Shown here one piece after another: positions 35,635-45,164 of a DNA stretch of 64,000 nt. Made by a program: the position numbers and the translations under genes. This stretch comes from Glutamicibacter ardleyensis (GTDB taxonomy: Bacteria; Actinomycetota; Actinomycetes; Actinomycetales; Micrococcaceae), in NCBI RefSeq assembly GCF_014644555.1, contig NZ_BMKX01000007.1:62001-126000 (forward strand). The letters run 5' to 3'. Below the pieces are notes generated by a model. It did no database searches. It was not told where the DNA came from and saw nothing but the letters and a program-made list of their open reading frames with translations. The stretch's first letter is position 1, and each line of letters begins with the position of its first letter.

Positions 35635-36657
35635 TTACTTCAGCGACTTTCCGGCGGAGCCTAGCTGACGCGATGCTTCGACAATGCGAGCAGCCATGGA
35701 CTCTTCAGCCTTGGCGCCCCAAACGCGAGGGTCATAGGTCTTCTTGTTGCCGACTTCGCCGTCAACCTTCAGCACGCCGTCGTAGTTAGCGAACATGTGG
35801 CCGGCAACTGGGCGGGTGAACGCGTACTGGGTGTCGGTATCAATGTTCATCTTGATCACGCCGTAGGAAACAGCATCTGCGATTTCCTGCTGGGAGGAGC
35901 CCGAACCACCGTGGAAGACTAGGTCAAAGGGGTTAGCCTTGCCCAGCTTCGTACCGATCTGAGCCTGAATGTCCTTCAGGATCTCTGGACGGAGCTTCAC
36001 GCCGCCTGGCTTATACACGCCGTGCACGTTACCGAAGGTCAAGGCCGTGATGTAACGACCCTTTTCGCCGGTGCCCAAGGCTTCGATGGTTGCCATGGCG
36101 TCTTCAACGGTGGTGTACAGCTTTTCGTTGATTTCGTTCTCTACGCCATCTTCTTCGCCACCTACGGTGCCGATTTCAACTTCGAGGATCTGCTTGGCAG
36201 CAGCGGTGCGTGGTAGCAATTCTGCTGCGATGCGTAGGTTTTCTTCTAGAGTCTCTGCCGAGCCGTCCCACATGTGGGAGTTGAAGAAAGGATCTCGGCC
36301 AGCGGCGACCTCTGCTTCAGACGCAGCAAGCAGTGGCAGGACAAAGCTGTCCAGCTTGTCCGCTGGGCAGTGGTCGGTGTGTAGCGCAATATTCACGCCG
36401 TAGCTCTTAGCTACCTGACGTGCAAAGGCGGCAAAGCCGAGCGAGCCGGTGACCATGTCCTTGACGGAGGCTCCGGACCAGTAGGCTGCGCCACCGGTGG
36501 AAACCTGGATGATGCCATCTGACTCAGCTTCTGCGAAGCCGCGGATTGCGGCATTCAGGGTCTGTGAGCTGGTGACGTTGACCGCCGGGAAGGCGTAACC
36601 GCCAGCCTTGGCGGCATCGATCATTGCATTGTACTTATCGGGGGTTGCGATAGGCAT
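35635..36657 (-). CDS. fbaA: Fructose-bisphosphate aldolase, class II
   Basis: Zinc-dependent glycolytic aldolase (340 aa) splitting fructose-1,6-bisphosphate. Visible: N-terminal AFPAVNVTSSQTLNAAIRGF, the zinc-ligand motif HTDHCP, the second metal segment ALTFGNVHGVY, and the catalytic FHGGSGS. Starts at ATG 36657 after AAGGAG. Operon with the DUF3151 gene. Confidence 0.97.
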   Translation of the reverse strand: MPIATPDKYNAMIDAAKAGGYAFPAVNVTSSQTLNAAIRGFAEAESDGIIQVSTGGAAYWSGASVKDMVTGSLGFAAFARQVAKSYGVNIALHTDHCPADKLDSFVLPLLAASEAEVAAGRDPFFNSHMWDGSAETLEENLRIAAELLPRTAAAKQILEVEIGTVGGEEDGVENEINEKLYTTVEDAMATIEALGTGEKGRYITALTFGNVHGVYKPGGVKLRPEILKDIQAQIGTKLGKANPFDLVFHGGSGSSQQEIADAVSYGVIKMNIDTDTQYAFTRPVAGHMFANYDGVLKVDGEVGNKKTYDPRVWGAKAEESMAARIVEASRQLGSAGKSLK

Positions 36658-36793
36658 GCTTCACTCCTTGTGATTAGCGAGGGTGGACGCGTCGCCGTTG
36701 ACGGCGTTTCTCACTCCATCCTATCGGCAGCAGGCCCTGACGTGGCATAGATCTCTGAACGTGACACGAGTTGCCAGCGATTTAACGAACAAA

Positions 36794-36835
36794 CCGCGGG
36801 TGTTACCCGGACTAAAAACCGGCTAACACCCGCGG
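36794..36835 (-). terminator. Terminator after the M23 peptidase gene
   Basis: CCGCGGGTGTTA (36794-36805) pairs with TAACACCCGCGG (36824-36835), with a further short CCGG pairing inside. On the minus strand it is followed by TTTGTT. It lies just below the M23 peptidase stop. Confidence 0.75.
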
Positions 36836-36849
36836 TATACGCTCACTTG

Positions 36850-38223
36850 CTACTTACTTTCAGACTCCGAGGTCTGCACATTATTGCTTGCGGAACCCGT
36901 GGATTCTGGAGCTACAGGGCTCTTAGATCCACTAGATTTCGAGTCTGATGGCGGCGCTACTGGAGGCTCAGGGGCTGTCTTCTCCGTCTCAGGTGCCGAA
37001 GGTACAGGCGCTTCCGTCTTCGGCGTCGAAGGCTTCGGTGTATCGGTACCGTCCGTTTGAGACTCCGAGCCTTCCGGCGCCGAAGGATCCTTAGTGCCAT
37101 CGGTTGGTGACGGAGTTTTTGAGTCAGTCGGCGAAGGCGACTTGGTATCGGTAGGCGATGGCGTATTCGAATCGCTCGGCGACGGGGACTTAGACTCAGT
37201 CGGCGACGGCGAGTGCGAATCGCTTGGCCGTGGCTTAGGTTTAGGCTTTGGCACCACTGGGGTGTCGTTCTCTGGTACCACCACGTCAGGGTTCGCGCCC
37301 TGGTCGCGGTTTGGAGCCTGAGACTGTGGACCGTTTGAACCGTTGCCCTTAGGCGCACTGTTCGAGTTGACCGTCAGACGAGTCGAATCGATCATTGCGT
37401 TTGGCTGTCCGGCAATATTTGGAAGGTAGTTACGTGGATCGTGCCAACGGCCATCAACAATGACCTCGAAGTGTACGTGGCAGCCGGTCGAGTTCCCGGT
37501 AGTACCGGCGAGCGCGATCAGTTCACCCTGCTTGACCTCTTGGCCAATCTTGGCGACTAGCTTTGAGTTGTGACTGTAGCCGGTCTGCACGTTGTTTCCG
37601 TGATCAATGGTCACGCGCATACCCGAGTGCCCGTGCCAACCGGAGACAATAACCCGTCCGGCTTCACTGGCGTAAACAGGGGAACCGCAAGAAATTGGGT
37701 AGTCCTGACCGATGTGGATCTGATTTCCAGCACCGGTAGGGTTGCTGCGCCAGCCGTAAGGGCTGGAGATACGGCGGGTTGGGACCGGATGCATGAGTTG
37801 CAAGCCACCGGGTAGCTGACCAATGGCGCCTACGGCTCCGGCCAACAATGCCGTCTCAGTTTCGGATTCTGCTTCTTCGGAAGATTCCGCCGCTCCCTCA
37901 ACCATGCCTAGCGGGCGACCATCAATGGCAAGCGCATGTCCCGATCCGCCGAAAGCGTTCAAAGGTGCATCTTGACTGACATAAACCGAATTGCTGAAAT
38001 TTGCCTGTTCGGCGTTTGCGTCGATTGCAATGGGCATATTGCCCTGACGGTTATCTGCTGTCTGCGCAACGATAGGAATTGCGAGCGCTCCGGTGAGTCC
38101 TATAGCGGCCACCACAGAGGTAGCCCATACGACCAGACGTTTCCTTTTTCGGGGTAATCCGATAAGTAGTAGGTCGTGGTTTACCTGATGTCGCCGTTTC
38201 ACTACAAGCCGCTCCCAGATCAC
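36850..38223 (-). CDS. M23-family peptidoglycan endopeptidase with Ser/Pro-rich tail
   Basis: Membrane-anchored or secreted cell-wall hydrolase of 457 residues. A basic N-terminus and one membrane segment (about 31-53) precede a linker. The LytM/M23 zinc domain has His170 and Asp174 in HIGQDY and His249/His251 in HVHFE, all catalytic ligands intact. The last 155 residues are low-complexity Pro/Ser/Thr/Lys with SPSPTD-type repeats, probably a wall-spanning tail. Such enzymes cut peptide cross-links during growth or division. Monocistronic with its own terminator. Confidence 0.9.
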   Translation of the reverse strand: MIWERLVVKRRHQVNHDLLLIGLPRKRKRLVVWATSVVAAIGLTGALAIPIVAQTADNRQGNMPIAIDANAEQANFSNSVYVSQDAPLNAFGGSGHALAIDGRPLGMVEGAAESSEEAESETETALLAGAVGAIGQLPGGLQLMHPVPTRRISSPYGWRSNPTGAGNQIHIGQDYPISCGSPVYASEAGRVIVSGWHGHSGMRVTIDHGNNVQTGYSHNSKLVAKIGQEVKQGELIALAGTTGNSTGCHVHFEVIVDGRWHDPRNYLPNIAGQPNAMIDSTRLTVNSNSAPKGNGSNGPQSQAPNRDQGANPDVVVPENDTPVVPKPKPKPRPSDSHSPSPTESKSPSPSDSNTPSPTDTKSPSPTDSKTPSPTDGTKDPSAPEGSESQTDGTDTPKPSTPKTEAPVPSAPETEKTAPEPPVAPPSDSKSSGSKSPVAPESTGSASNNVQTSESESK

Positions 38224-38318
38224 GAATGCATAACCAAGGCCTAGCCTAAGCTGAATTCGGCAACTAATCCAGATGCTCGAGTAAACTTCTGCTTAAAAAT
38301 CAGATGTTTAGACTTTTG

Positions 38319-38975
38319 TTAACTTATACGTTGCCCAAAGACGTGCCGGCGAACCCACGCGTGCATAGCTATCCCAGCTGCTGAGGCAGCATTTATCGAA
38401 CGAGTTGAACCGAACTGCTCTATTGAAAGTGTGTCTTTTGCTGCCGCGTGCACCTCGGGGCTAAGCCCTGGACCTTCTTGACCGAAGACCAGAACGCAGT
38501 TTCGCGGCAGATCATAGGTTTCTAGCGGGACAGAGTCGGGGAAGATGTCAATCCCGATAATTGTCAGCCCTTCTCCCTCGGCCCAGGTTACAAATTCATC
38601 CACGGTGGCATGGTGGCGTACGTGTTGGTAACGATCGGTGACCATCGCTCCGCGGCGGTTCCAGCGTCGACGGCCAATAATATGCACTTCCTTGGCGAGG
38701 AACGCATTAGCCGAGCGCACCACGGTGCCAATGTTCATATCGTGTTGCCAGTTTTCGATAGCGATATGAAAATCGTGGCGGCGTTCGTCAAGATCTGCAA
38801 TGATCGCGTCCATTGACCAGTACCGGTACTTGTCGGCAACGTTGCGCTTATCGCCCTCCGCCAATAGCTCGGGGTCGTAGTGCGTTTCGGTGGGTAGCTC
38901 TCCTTCCCAGGGGCCGACACCAATGATGTGTGCAGCTGCTGGGTCTACCATGGGTTCAACAGATTCTTCGTTCAC
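38319..38975 (-). CDS. SpoU/TrmH-family RNA methyltransferase
   Basis: Cytoplasmic SPOUT-class 2'-O-ribose methyltransferase (218 aa). All three SpoU motifs are present: motif 1 ENWQHDMNIGTVVRSANAF, motif 2 VLVFGQEGPGLS and motif 3 IEQFGSTRSINAASAAGIAM. The RNA target (tRNA or rRNA) cannot be told. Divergent from the HAD phosphatase gene. Confidence 0.92.
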   Translation of the reverse strand: MNEESVEPMVDPAAAHIIGVGPWEGELPTETHYDPELLAEGDKRNVADKYRYWSMDAIIADLDERRHDFHIAIENWQHDMNIGTVVRSANAFLAKEVHIIGRRRWNRRGAMVTDRYQHVRHHATVDEFVTWAEGEGLTIIGIDIFPDSVPLETYDLPRNCVLVFGQEGPGLSPEVHAAAKDTLSIEQFGSTRSINAASAAGIAMHAWVRRHVFGQRIS

Positions 38976-39111
38976 CCTTTAAGGGTAGTTGTTCTGCGAG
39001 GTGTCCACGTTCACGGCGTTCTTGTTGTTTGCTGTGTAGGCTTTAAACATCAGGGAAGTTGATCGATGACGATACGTCCCACCATCACTGCCCAAGGAGG
39101 AATAACACCTC

Positions 39112-39963
39112 GTGACGACCGTAACTCGTGCCGCACGCACTATTCACGACATCAAAACCTGGCTGACCGACATGGACGGCGTATTAGTCCACGAAAATCA
39201 GGCCATCAAGGGTGCCGCCGAGCTCATGAAGTACTGGCGCGATAATGACTTGCGCTTCTTGGTGCTGACAAACAACTCCATCTACACCCCACGTGACCTG
39301 CGTGCTCGCCTACTGGCCTCCGGACTAGACGTTCCGGAGCAGAACATCTGGACCTCGGCATTAGCAACGGCAGAATTCCTTGCTCGCCAGCGTCCCGGTG
39401 GACGCGCGTTCGTTATCGGTGAAGCCGGACTGACCACCGCCTTGCACGACGCCGGGTTCATCATGACGGACCAGAAGCCGGACTACGTGGTTCTTGGTGA
39501 AACTCGCACCTACTCCTTCGAGGCCATCACCAAAGCAATTCGGTTAATCGAAGGTGGAGCGCGCTTTATCGCCACCAACCCGGATGCGACTGGCCCCTCG
39601 GCTGAGGGCCTCTTACCAGCAACAGGTGCCGTGGCCGCACTAATCACCCGCGCAACCAACCGCGAGCCATATGTGGTGGGCAAGCCAAACCCTATGATGT
39701 TCCGTTCGGCGTTGAACCGAATCGACGCACATTCGGAAACCACTGCGATGATCGGTGACCGTATGGATACCGACATTATCGCGGGCATGGAAGCAGGCCT
39801 GTTGACCGCACTGGTTCACACCGGCATTACCTCGGCCAGTGACGTTGATACCTTCCCATTCCGTCCAGACCTCCAGTTCTCATCGGTGGCGAACATTCAC
39901 GCTGAACTGGTTGCCGACGGAGGCAATGGCTCAACGAAGGACGCGAAGCCTTCCAAGGACTAA
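39112..39963 (+). CDS. HAD-IIA family hydrolase (NagD-like)
   Basis: Cytoplasmic phosphatase of 283 residues. Motif I WLTDMDGVLV (nucleophile Asp), motif II VLTNNS, a C2 cap, and motif III/IV VGKPNPMMF and MIGDRMDTDI. NagD-like proteins dephosphorylate nucleotides or sugar phosphates; the substrate here is unknown. The GTG start at 39112 follows AAGGAGG. A 12-bp hairpin terminates it. Confidence 0.92.
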   Translation: MTTVTRAARTIHDIKTWLTDMDGVLVHENQAIKGAAELMKYWRDNDLRFLVLTNNSIYTPRDLRARLLASGLDVPEQNIWTSALATAEFLARQRPGGRAFVIGEAGLTTALHDAGFIMTDQKPDYVVLGETRTYSFEAITKAIRLIEGGARFIATNPDATGPSAEGLLPATGAVAALITRATNREPYVVGKPNPMMFRSALNRIDAHSETTAMIGDRMDTDIIAGMEAGLLTALVHTGITSASDVDTFPFRPDLQFSSVANIHAELVADGGNGSTKDAKPSKD

Positions 39964-40001
39964 GCACAAAATCTAAGCCGTATTAGAAACTGAGAATTTG
40001 G

Positions 40002-40033
40002 CCCTCTGTATCGAGATACCCCGATACAGAGGG
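40002..40033 (+). terminator. Terminator after the HAD gene
   Basis: CCCTCTGTATCG (40002-40013) and CGATACAGAGGG (40022-40033), perfect 12-bp stem with 8-base loop, followed by TCGTCTTC. The T-tract is modest. Confidence 0.7.
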
Positions 40034-40287
40034 TCGTCTTCTCCAATTGACCTTGCAGAATTCGAGTCTGCGCCCTGATACAGGCCTGTCGCCGCTTCAA
40101 GGGGTGCGCCGTTTTAGTTATCTCTGCCTCGATGAAGAGCAGCAATAATCACGTCATCGATATTTTCTAACGGAATCAGACGCTCGGCCGGTGACCGTCA
40201 AATCACTTCTTATGAAGTTCAAAATCTAAGACTCCACCAGTACGACCGCGCACGGAGCTCGGCTACGGGCTACGCCGATATATACGG
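40034..40287. other. Non-coding stretch with decayed coding sequence
   Basis: No intact gene. On the minus strand a 26-codon open stretch ends in ENIDDVIIAALHRGRDN and a stop near 40114; another short frame ends in GGVLDFELHKK and a stop near 40198. They look like tails of degraded genes beside the transposase remnant; families not recognised. Confidence 0.35.
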
Positions 40288-40767
40288 TCAAGATTTACTG
40301 ACATTTTCTTTATACCGGCGAAAAGTTGAATTCATTTGAGACGAATTGAGCTGTCGGCAATACTCTCTTTCACCTCTGATATGGTTCCAACTTTCAAGAG
40401 AAGTCGCTACCAAATCAGACTTTGTAGTCAAAACCGTCGAACGCACCTGCGCTTCAAACGGTGCAACAGCGGGCTCAAAAACATCACGCTGCCTGTTATT
40501 GATCACGTTTTTCGCATCGTTCCAGACATGTTCAAACGGGTTTTGGTCCGATGCGTACGCCACAAAACTGATCAAATAAATATCTTGCAAGGTTGGTTCT
40601 TGCGCCATCTCTGCACGAATCAGCTTGTATCTATGTCATGAAATGTAGTCCCAGACAATCTCGATCATCTTTCCCTGACTCATGCCCACCTAAGCCTGTA
40701 CCGCATCCAAAATGGTGGTGCAGTTTCCTCGAACATCTCGCTGACATGGATTCCCAAGTGTCCCGGT
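40288..40767 (-). pseudogene. IS630-type transposase remnant (C-terminal DDE half)
   Basis: The minus-strand frame contains the IS630 DDE-domain landmarks: GKMIEIVWD (second catalytic Asp), LIRAEMAQE, then YASDQNPFEHVWNDAKNVI (catalytic Glu) and a helical tail. Two in-frame stops interrupt it: TGA at 40636-40638, where the family has WDNASWH, and TAG at 40690-40692. A further stop at 40768-40770 bounds it and the N-terminal half is missing. No terminal inverted repeats were found. It is a decayed insertion sequence. Confidence 0.78.
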
Positions 40768-40790
40768 TTAGAAAGCCGATAAATACTAGC

Positions 40791-40838
40791 AAGGCCACGT
40801 TCCACCCAACGCAGAGACACTGGGTGGGACGTGGCCTT
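40791..40838 (-). terminator. Terminator-like hairpin after the GH3 gene
   Basis: AAGGCCACGTTCCACCCA (40791-40808) pairs with 40821-40838 over 18 bp with one G-U and a 12-base loop. It lies 31 bases past the GH3 stop. No strong T-tract. Confidence 0.65.
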
Positions 40839-40868
40839 CACGTATGAATGGACACAGCGGAAGTACTC

Positions 40869-43199
40869 TTATTTAACCCTGACAGGGGTATCCATTATTC
40901 GACCTTCGGGGACCTCGCGCAATGGCCCAGTAATTCGGAATTCTGCTGCCAACGGCAGGTCCTCACTGCTGGAACCGACGCGCACGCCGAACACTCCTGG
41001 TTCCACCACACGCTGCCCGGATACTCCGGTAAAGGAAGTACGTTCCGCGTGTAGTTCAAATTCCACCCGCTTCGATTCCCCGGCAGCCAATCGGACCTTG
41101 GCGAAGCCGGCGAGCCAGAGCCGTGGGCGAACTACTTGTGACACCTTGTCATCAAGATAAAGCTGCACTACTTCGGCACCATCTCGATCACCAATGTTAG
41201 AGACTGTTGCGCTGATGAGTACTGCGGCATCCGAGGAAATTTCGGTGGTTGATAATTCCAGATCTTTGAGCTCAAAGTTCGTATATGAACCTCCATGTCC
41301 AAACGGGTAGAGCGGTCGCGGATCAAGGTTCGATACGCCGTCGTTATTCCAGCCGAGCTGTCCGGTGAGATATGTTCCGGGCTGGCCACCGAGGTGGTCC
41401 GGTATCTGCACAGGCAGCTTCCCCGACGGGTTAACCGCGCCGCTGAGTACAGATGCGAGAGCCGGGCCGCCTTCAACACCAGGCATAAATGCCTGCACGA
41501 CGGCCTTAACCCGAGACTCGAACTGCCCTAAGGAATAGGGACGGCCAGTGACCAGCACCAGTACCGTCGGTGTTCCGGTGGCAAGTACCGCTTCGACTAG
41601 CTCGACTTGTTTGCCGGGCAGAGCTAGATCCACCACGTCGCAACCTTCGCCGGAAGTTCCCCGGCCAAAGAGTCCAGCCAGATCTCCCACCGTCACTACC
41701 GCAATGTCTGCAGCGCGGGCTGCTTCTACCGCAGCGTCGATGCCGCTAACATCTGGATGCGTAAAATCGACGCCACGCTCATAGTTGAAGCGACTATCGC
41801 TGAGAGCCGGTTCGTCGCGGAGCGCTTCGAGGATAGATTGCATCGCAATTCCATGATCATCATCTGCGGCATACCGTGAGTGCACATGATTCGTAAAGGA
41901 GTAACAGCCTAGATGAGTTCGCGGTTGGCTGGCCGATGGCCCAATGACGGCTACCGATGCGTGGTTTTTCAAGGGAAGAACTCCCTCGTTTTTCAGCAGC
42001 ACGATGGACTCTTCGGCCATTTTTCGTGCGTGGGCTCGATTCTCTGATGAGTCCAAGTCAACGTCGGACCCAGCCCACTGTGCTTCGGGGGACCACTCGG
42101 AGTCCAACAGTCCCAGCTGAGCTTTCTGCGTGAGTACTCGACGTACGGCTTCATCGAGGATGCTGGGCTCTAGTTTTCCTTCGGCAACTGCGCGGCCCAG
42201 ATTACGGAAGGCGTTGGTTTCGGGAAGTTCCACATCCATCCCGGCAGATAGCGAAATGATTCCGGCATCATTCAAGGTTTCGGCAACCTGATGCATTCCC
42301 TGCAAGAAGCTGATCGACCAGTAATCGGAAACTACAGTACCTTCAAAACCCCACCGTTCGCGCAGGATCTGCGTCAATAAGCGATGACTCGCTGCCGGCG
42401 CTTCGCCATCAAGATCCGAGTAGGAGTTCATTACCGAATGAACTTTTCCTTCTCGGATGGCTCGTTCGAAGGGTGGAAAGACAACGTCTTCCTGTTCACG
42501 CACTCCCATGGAAACCGGTGCGTGATTGCGACCGGCTTTGGATGCTGCGTATCCGGCAAAATGTTTCAGCGTCGCATGGACGCCGCCAGACTGTAGCCCC
42601 CGCACATAGGCAGTTCCCAACTCGGCGACCAGGTGTGGGTCCTCCCCCATGGTTTCCTCCACACGGCCCCATCGGTAGTCCCTGACCACGTCTAAGACCG
42701 GAGACAGACCGAGATGAACACCCATTTTTTTCATATCTTGGCCAATAAGATGCGCCATCTTATTCACTAGAGCCGGGTCAAAGCTTGCACCCCAAGCGAT
42801 CGACGCTGGGTAACAAGTTGCCGCCATGGTGGTGAACCCGGTCAGGCATTCTTCATGCGCTAAAGCTGGAATACCGAAGCGGTTGGCTGCGGTCACCTCG
42901 CGCTGCATCTGTGCCAGCTTGTCGCGTCCTTCAGCCGGGGTCACTGGAAACGATCCGAAGGCCCTAGTGATCTGTCCCAGACCATCCTGAATTTCTTCGG
43001 TGAAACTCACCCCATCAACGAAGGTGTCTTCCATGGGTGCAACGTTTCCCTCGCCAGAGTCGTTGTCTTCTTGGGGGCGAATCCAATAGGAACCAAGTTG
43101 GCTCACTTTTTCTTCGATGGTCATTTCGCCCATCAGCGCGTCGACTCGTTCTGCGATGGACAGTGCAGCGTTACGCCACGTGCTTTCTGCGATGTTCAT
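40869..43199 (-). CDS. Glycoside hydrolase family 3 (beta-glucosidase/xylosidase)
   Basis: Enzyme of 776 residues without a signal peptide, so probably cytoplasmic. GH3 N-domain with KHF (212-214) and the nucleophile Asp292 in VVSDYWSI, then the GH3 C-domain and a C-terminal fibronectin-III-like domain (about 660-770). It should hydrolyse beta-linked disaccharides brought in by the adjacent ABC importer. Xylobiose, cellobiose or gentiobiose are candidates; the AHEECLTG segment is common in the xylosidase/glucosidase branch. Starts at ATG 43199 after AAGGA. Last gene of the sugar operon. Confidence 0.93.
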   Translation of the reverse strand: MNIAESTWRNAALSIAERVDALMGEMTIEEKVSQLGSYWIRPQEDNDSGEGNVAPMEDTFVDGVSFTEEIQDGLGQITRAFGSFPVTPAEGRDKLAQMQREVTAANRFGIPALAHEECLTGFTTMAATCYPASIAWGASFDPALVNKMAHLIGQDMKKMGVHLGLSPVLDVVRDYRWGRVEETMGEDPHLVAELGTAYVRGLQSGGVHATLKHFAGYAASKAGRNHAPVSMGVREQEDVVFPPFERAIREGKVHSVMNSYSDLDGEAPAASHRLLTQILRERWGFEGTVVSDYWSISFLQGMHQVAETLNDAGIISLSAGMDVELPETNAFRNLGRAVAEGKLEPSILDEAVRRVLTQKAQLGLLDSEWSPEAQWAGSDVDLDSSENRAHARKMAEESIVLLKNEGVLPLKNHASVAVIGPSASQPRTHLGCYSFTNHVHSRYAADDDHGIAMQSILEALRDEPALSDSRFNYERGVDFTHPDVSGIDAAVEAARAADIAVVTVGDLAGLFGRGTSGEGCDVVDLALPGKQVELVEAVLATGTPTVLVLVTGRPYSLGQFESRVKAVVQAFMPGVEGGPALASVLSGAVNPSGKLPVQIPDHLGGQPGTYLTGQLGWNNDGVSNLDPRPLYPFGHGGSYTNFELKDLELSTTEISSDAAVLISATVSNIGDRDGAEVVQLYLDDKVSQVVRPRLWLAGFAKVRLAAGESKRVEFELHAERTSFTGVSGQRVVEPGVFGVRVGSSSEDLPLAAEFRITGPLREVPEGRIMDTPVRVK

Positions 43200-43248
43200 T
43201 TTGGTCCTTAGTACTGGGCATTAGCCCGAAAAGTGTTTCCGCGAGGCC

Positions 43249-44121
43249 TTAGCCTTTGACTGCTCCTTGCAGGCCGCTGACAATGCGGCGCTGCATGGCG
43301 AGGAAGAAAATCAGCGCGGGGATCATGGCCAAGGTGGTGAAGGCAAAGACTCCTGCGGTATCTGCAGAGTGCTCGGTCGAGAAGTCTGCGACGCCCAACG
43401 GGAGGGTGCGCATCTCACCTTGGAGTAGCAACAGCGGTAGCAGGTAGGCATTCCACGAGCCCACGAAGGCGAGTACGCCTACGGTGACCATGCCCGGGCC
43501 AGATAGCGGCAATAAGATGCGCCAGAAAAAACCGATGCGACTGGTTCCATCCAGCTGGGCCGCTTCTTCTAGTTCTTGAGGCAACGCGATCAAGAAGGGG
43601 CGCAGGATGACTATCGTCATCGGTAGTGCGAACGCTGCCTGCGGCAAGGCGACGCCCCACCAGGTATTGCCTAGGTTCAAATCTCGGGAGATCAGGATAA
43701 ATAACGGAACGATTGCCACCGTGGCGGGAAAGAGCAGGCCCAGCACGAAGACCATGAAGATCGGTTCGCGAAGCCTGAACTGGTACCGCGCCAATGGGTA
43801 GGCCGCCATGATTCCAAAAACCACCACAATCACCGTGGTGAGCACCGCGATCATCGTAGAGTTCAGGGCATAACGCCAGAATTCTGGGTTGTTTAGTACC
43901 CCGGTGTAATTGCTCAGTACCCATGGTTCCGGTAGTGCCGCGGGCGCTTGGGCTAGCTGCGCATTGGTACGAAACCCACCAAGTACCCCATAAAGCACCG
44001 GCCCTAGGGTCAGTGCTACCACTGCTAGGGAAAGCGCGTACACAAGTACGTTTCCACCATATTTACCCTGAGATTTTTTGGTCTTCATAGCGGGTTTTAT
44101 TGAGGTTGTTGCAGTGCTCAT
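43249..44121 (-). CDS. Sugar ABC importer permease (MalG type)
   Basis: Inner-membrane permease of 290 residues with six hydrophobic segments. The EAA loop is LEEAAQLDGTSRIGFFWRILLPLSGPGMVTVG. Carbohydrate-uptake CUT1 family. Its ATG overlaps the stop of the first permease (ATGA). No dedicated ATPase lies in the locus; CUT1 importers often share MsiK-type ATPases in actinobacteria. Confidence 0.93.
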   Translation of the reverse strand: MSTATTSIKPAMKTKKSQGKYGGNVLVYALSLAVVALTLGPVLYGVLGGFRTNAQLAQAPAALPEPWVLSNYTGVLNNPEFWRYALNSTMIAVLTTVIVVVFGIMAAYPLARYQFRLREPIFMVFVLGLLFPATVAIVPLFILISRDLNLGNTWWGVALPQAAFALPMTIVILRPFLIALPQELEEAAQLDGTSRIGFFWRILLPLSGPGMVTVGVLAFVGSWNAYLLPLLLLQGEMRTLPLGVADFSTEHSADTAGVFAFTTLAMIPALIFFLAMQRRIVSGLQGAVKG

Positions 44122-45158
44122 CGACGCACCTTCTTTCGCTTACGCGAAGTATCGGGCTGAGTATCGCGTTTGAGGATGAACTGCTGATAAGAGACGGCGA
44201 GAATCAGCGCAACGATAAACAAGATCACCGATGCAGCCGAAGCGACGCCGAAGTTCTGTCGTTTGGTTCCCTCAGATACGAGGAATGTGGCCATCGTTGT
44301 CGTGGAATTTGCTGGCCCGCCGCCGGTAAGAATCCAGACCATGTCAAAGAGCTGCAAGGAACCGACCATCGAGAGGAAACCCCAGGTGCGCAGGGTTGGC
44401 CCCAGCAATGGGATGGTGATTTTGCGTTGGATTTGCCACCATGAGGCTCCATCAATTTGCGCAGCCTCATAGAGTTCATCCGGCACCCCTTGCAGTCCAG
44501 CAAGGAACAGAATCACCGCGAGACCTAGATATTTCCAGGTCAACACGATGAGCACAGTCCACAGCGCCAGGTCTGGCGTACCTAGCCAACCTTGCGCAGG
44601 ACCCTGAATGCCGAGTTTAGCCAATACGGTATCGATCAACCCGTACTGTGGCTGCAAGAGCTGGAACCATACGACGCCGGCGATTACTTCGGACAATACG
44701 TAAGGTACGAAGATGATGGTGCGCAGCAACCCTTGAATCTTCATCTTGCGGTTGAGCAACAACGCGATCGCCAACCCCAGCGGCAGCTGGATGATGATCG
44801 ATCCGGCAATGATGACCAGGTTATGCACTAAAGCGTCGGTGAAGACCTCGTTTTGTAGCACCCTGACGTAGTTCTGCAGGCCGACGAAGTCTACAAGCGG
44901 TCCGAATCCTTTCCAGTTATAGACGGAGAACCGCACCGCTTGAATGATCGGCACCAACATAAACATCGCGATGAGCAACAACGCTGGAGTGACGAAGAAC
45001 AGGATCTCCAGGTTTTTTCGCTTATCCGCCGGCGCGCGTAGTTTTCGTTTTGGCGATCGGCTCCCACGCTCGGCCGCGGTGTTCCGCGGCCGAGCTTCGG
45101 CAGCCGTGCTCTGCCTGGCCGGTACGGTGGCAGAAACGACTTTGACCCCTTCTGTCAC
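44118..45158 (-). CDS. Sugar ABC importer permease (MalF type)
   Basis: Inner-membrane permease of 346 residues with a basic, probably cytoplasmic N-terminal extension (1-45) and six hydrophobic segments. EAA loop: LYEAAQIDGASWWQIQRKITIPLLGPTLRTWG. Start GTG 45158, six bases after the binding-protein stop, with GGAGAAG upstream. Partner of the MalG-type permease. Confidence 0.92.
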   Translation of the reverse strand: MTEGVKVVSATVPARQSTAAEARPRNTAAERGSRSPKRKLRAPADKRKNLEILFFVTPALLLIAMFMLVPIIQAVRFSVYNWKGFGPLVDFVGLQNYVRVLQNEVFTDALVHNLVIIAGSIIIQLPLGLAIALLLNRKMKIQGLLRTIIFVPYVLSEVIAGVVWFQLLQPQYGLIDTVLAKLGIQGPAQGWLGTPDLALWTVLIVLTWKYLGLAVILFLAGLQGVPDELYEAAQIDGASWWQIQRKITIPLLGPTLRTWGFLSMVGSLQLFDMVWILTGGGPANSTTTMATFLVSEGTKRQNFGVASAASVILFIVALILAVSYQQFILKRDTQPDTSRKRKKVRR

Positions 45159-45164
45159 CGAGAA

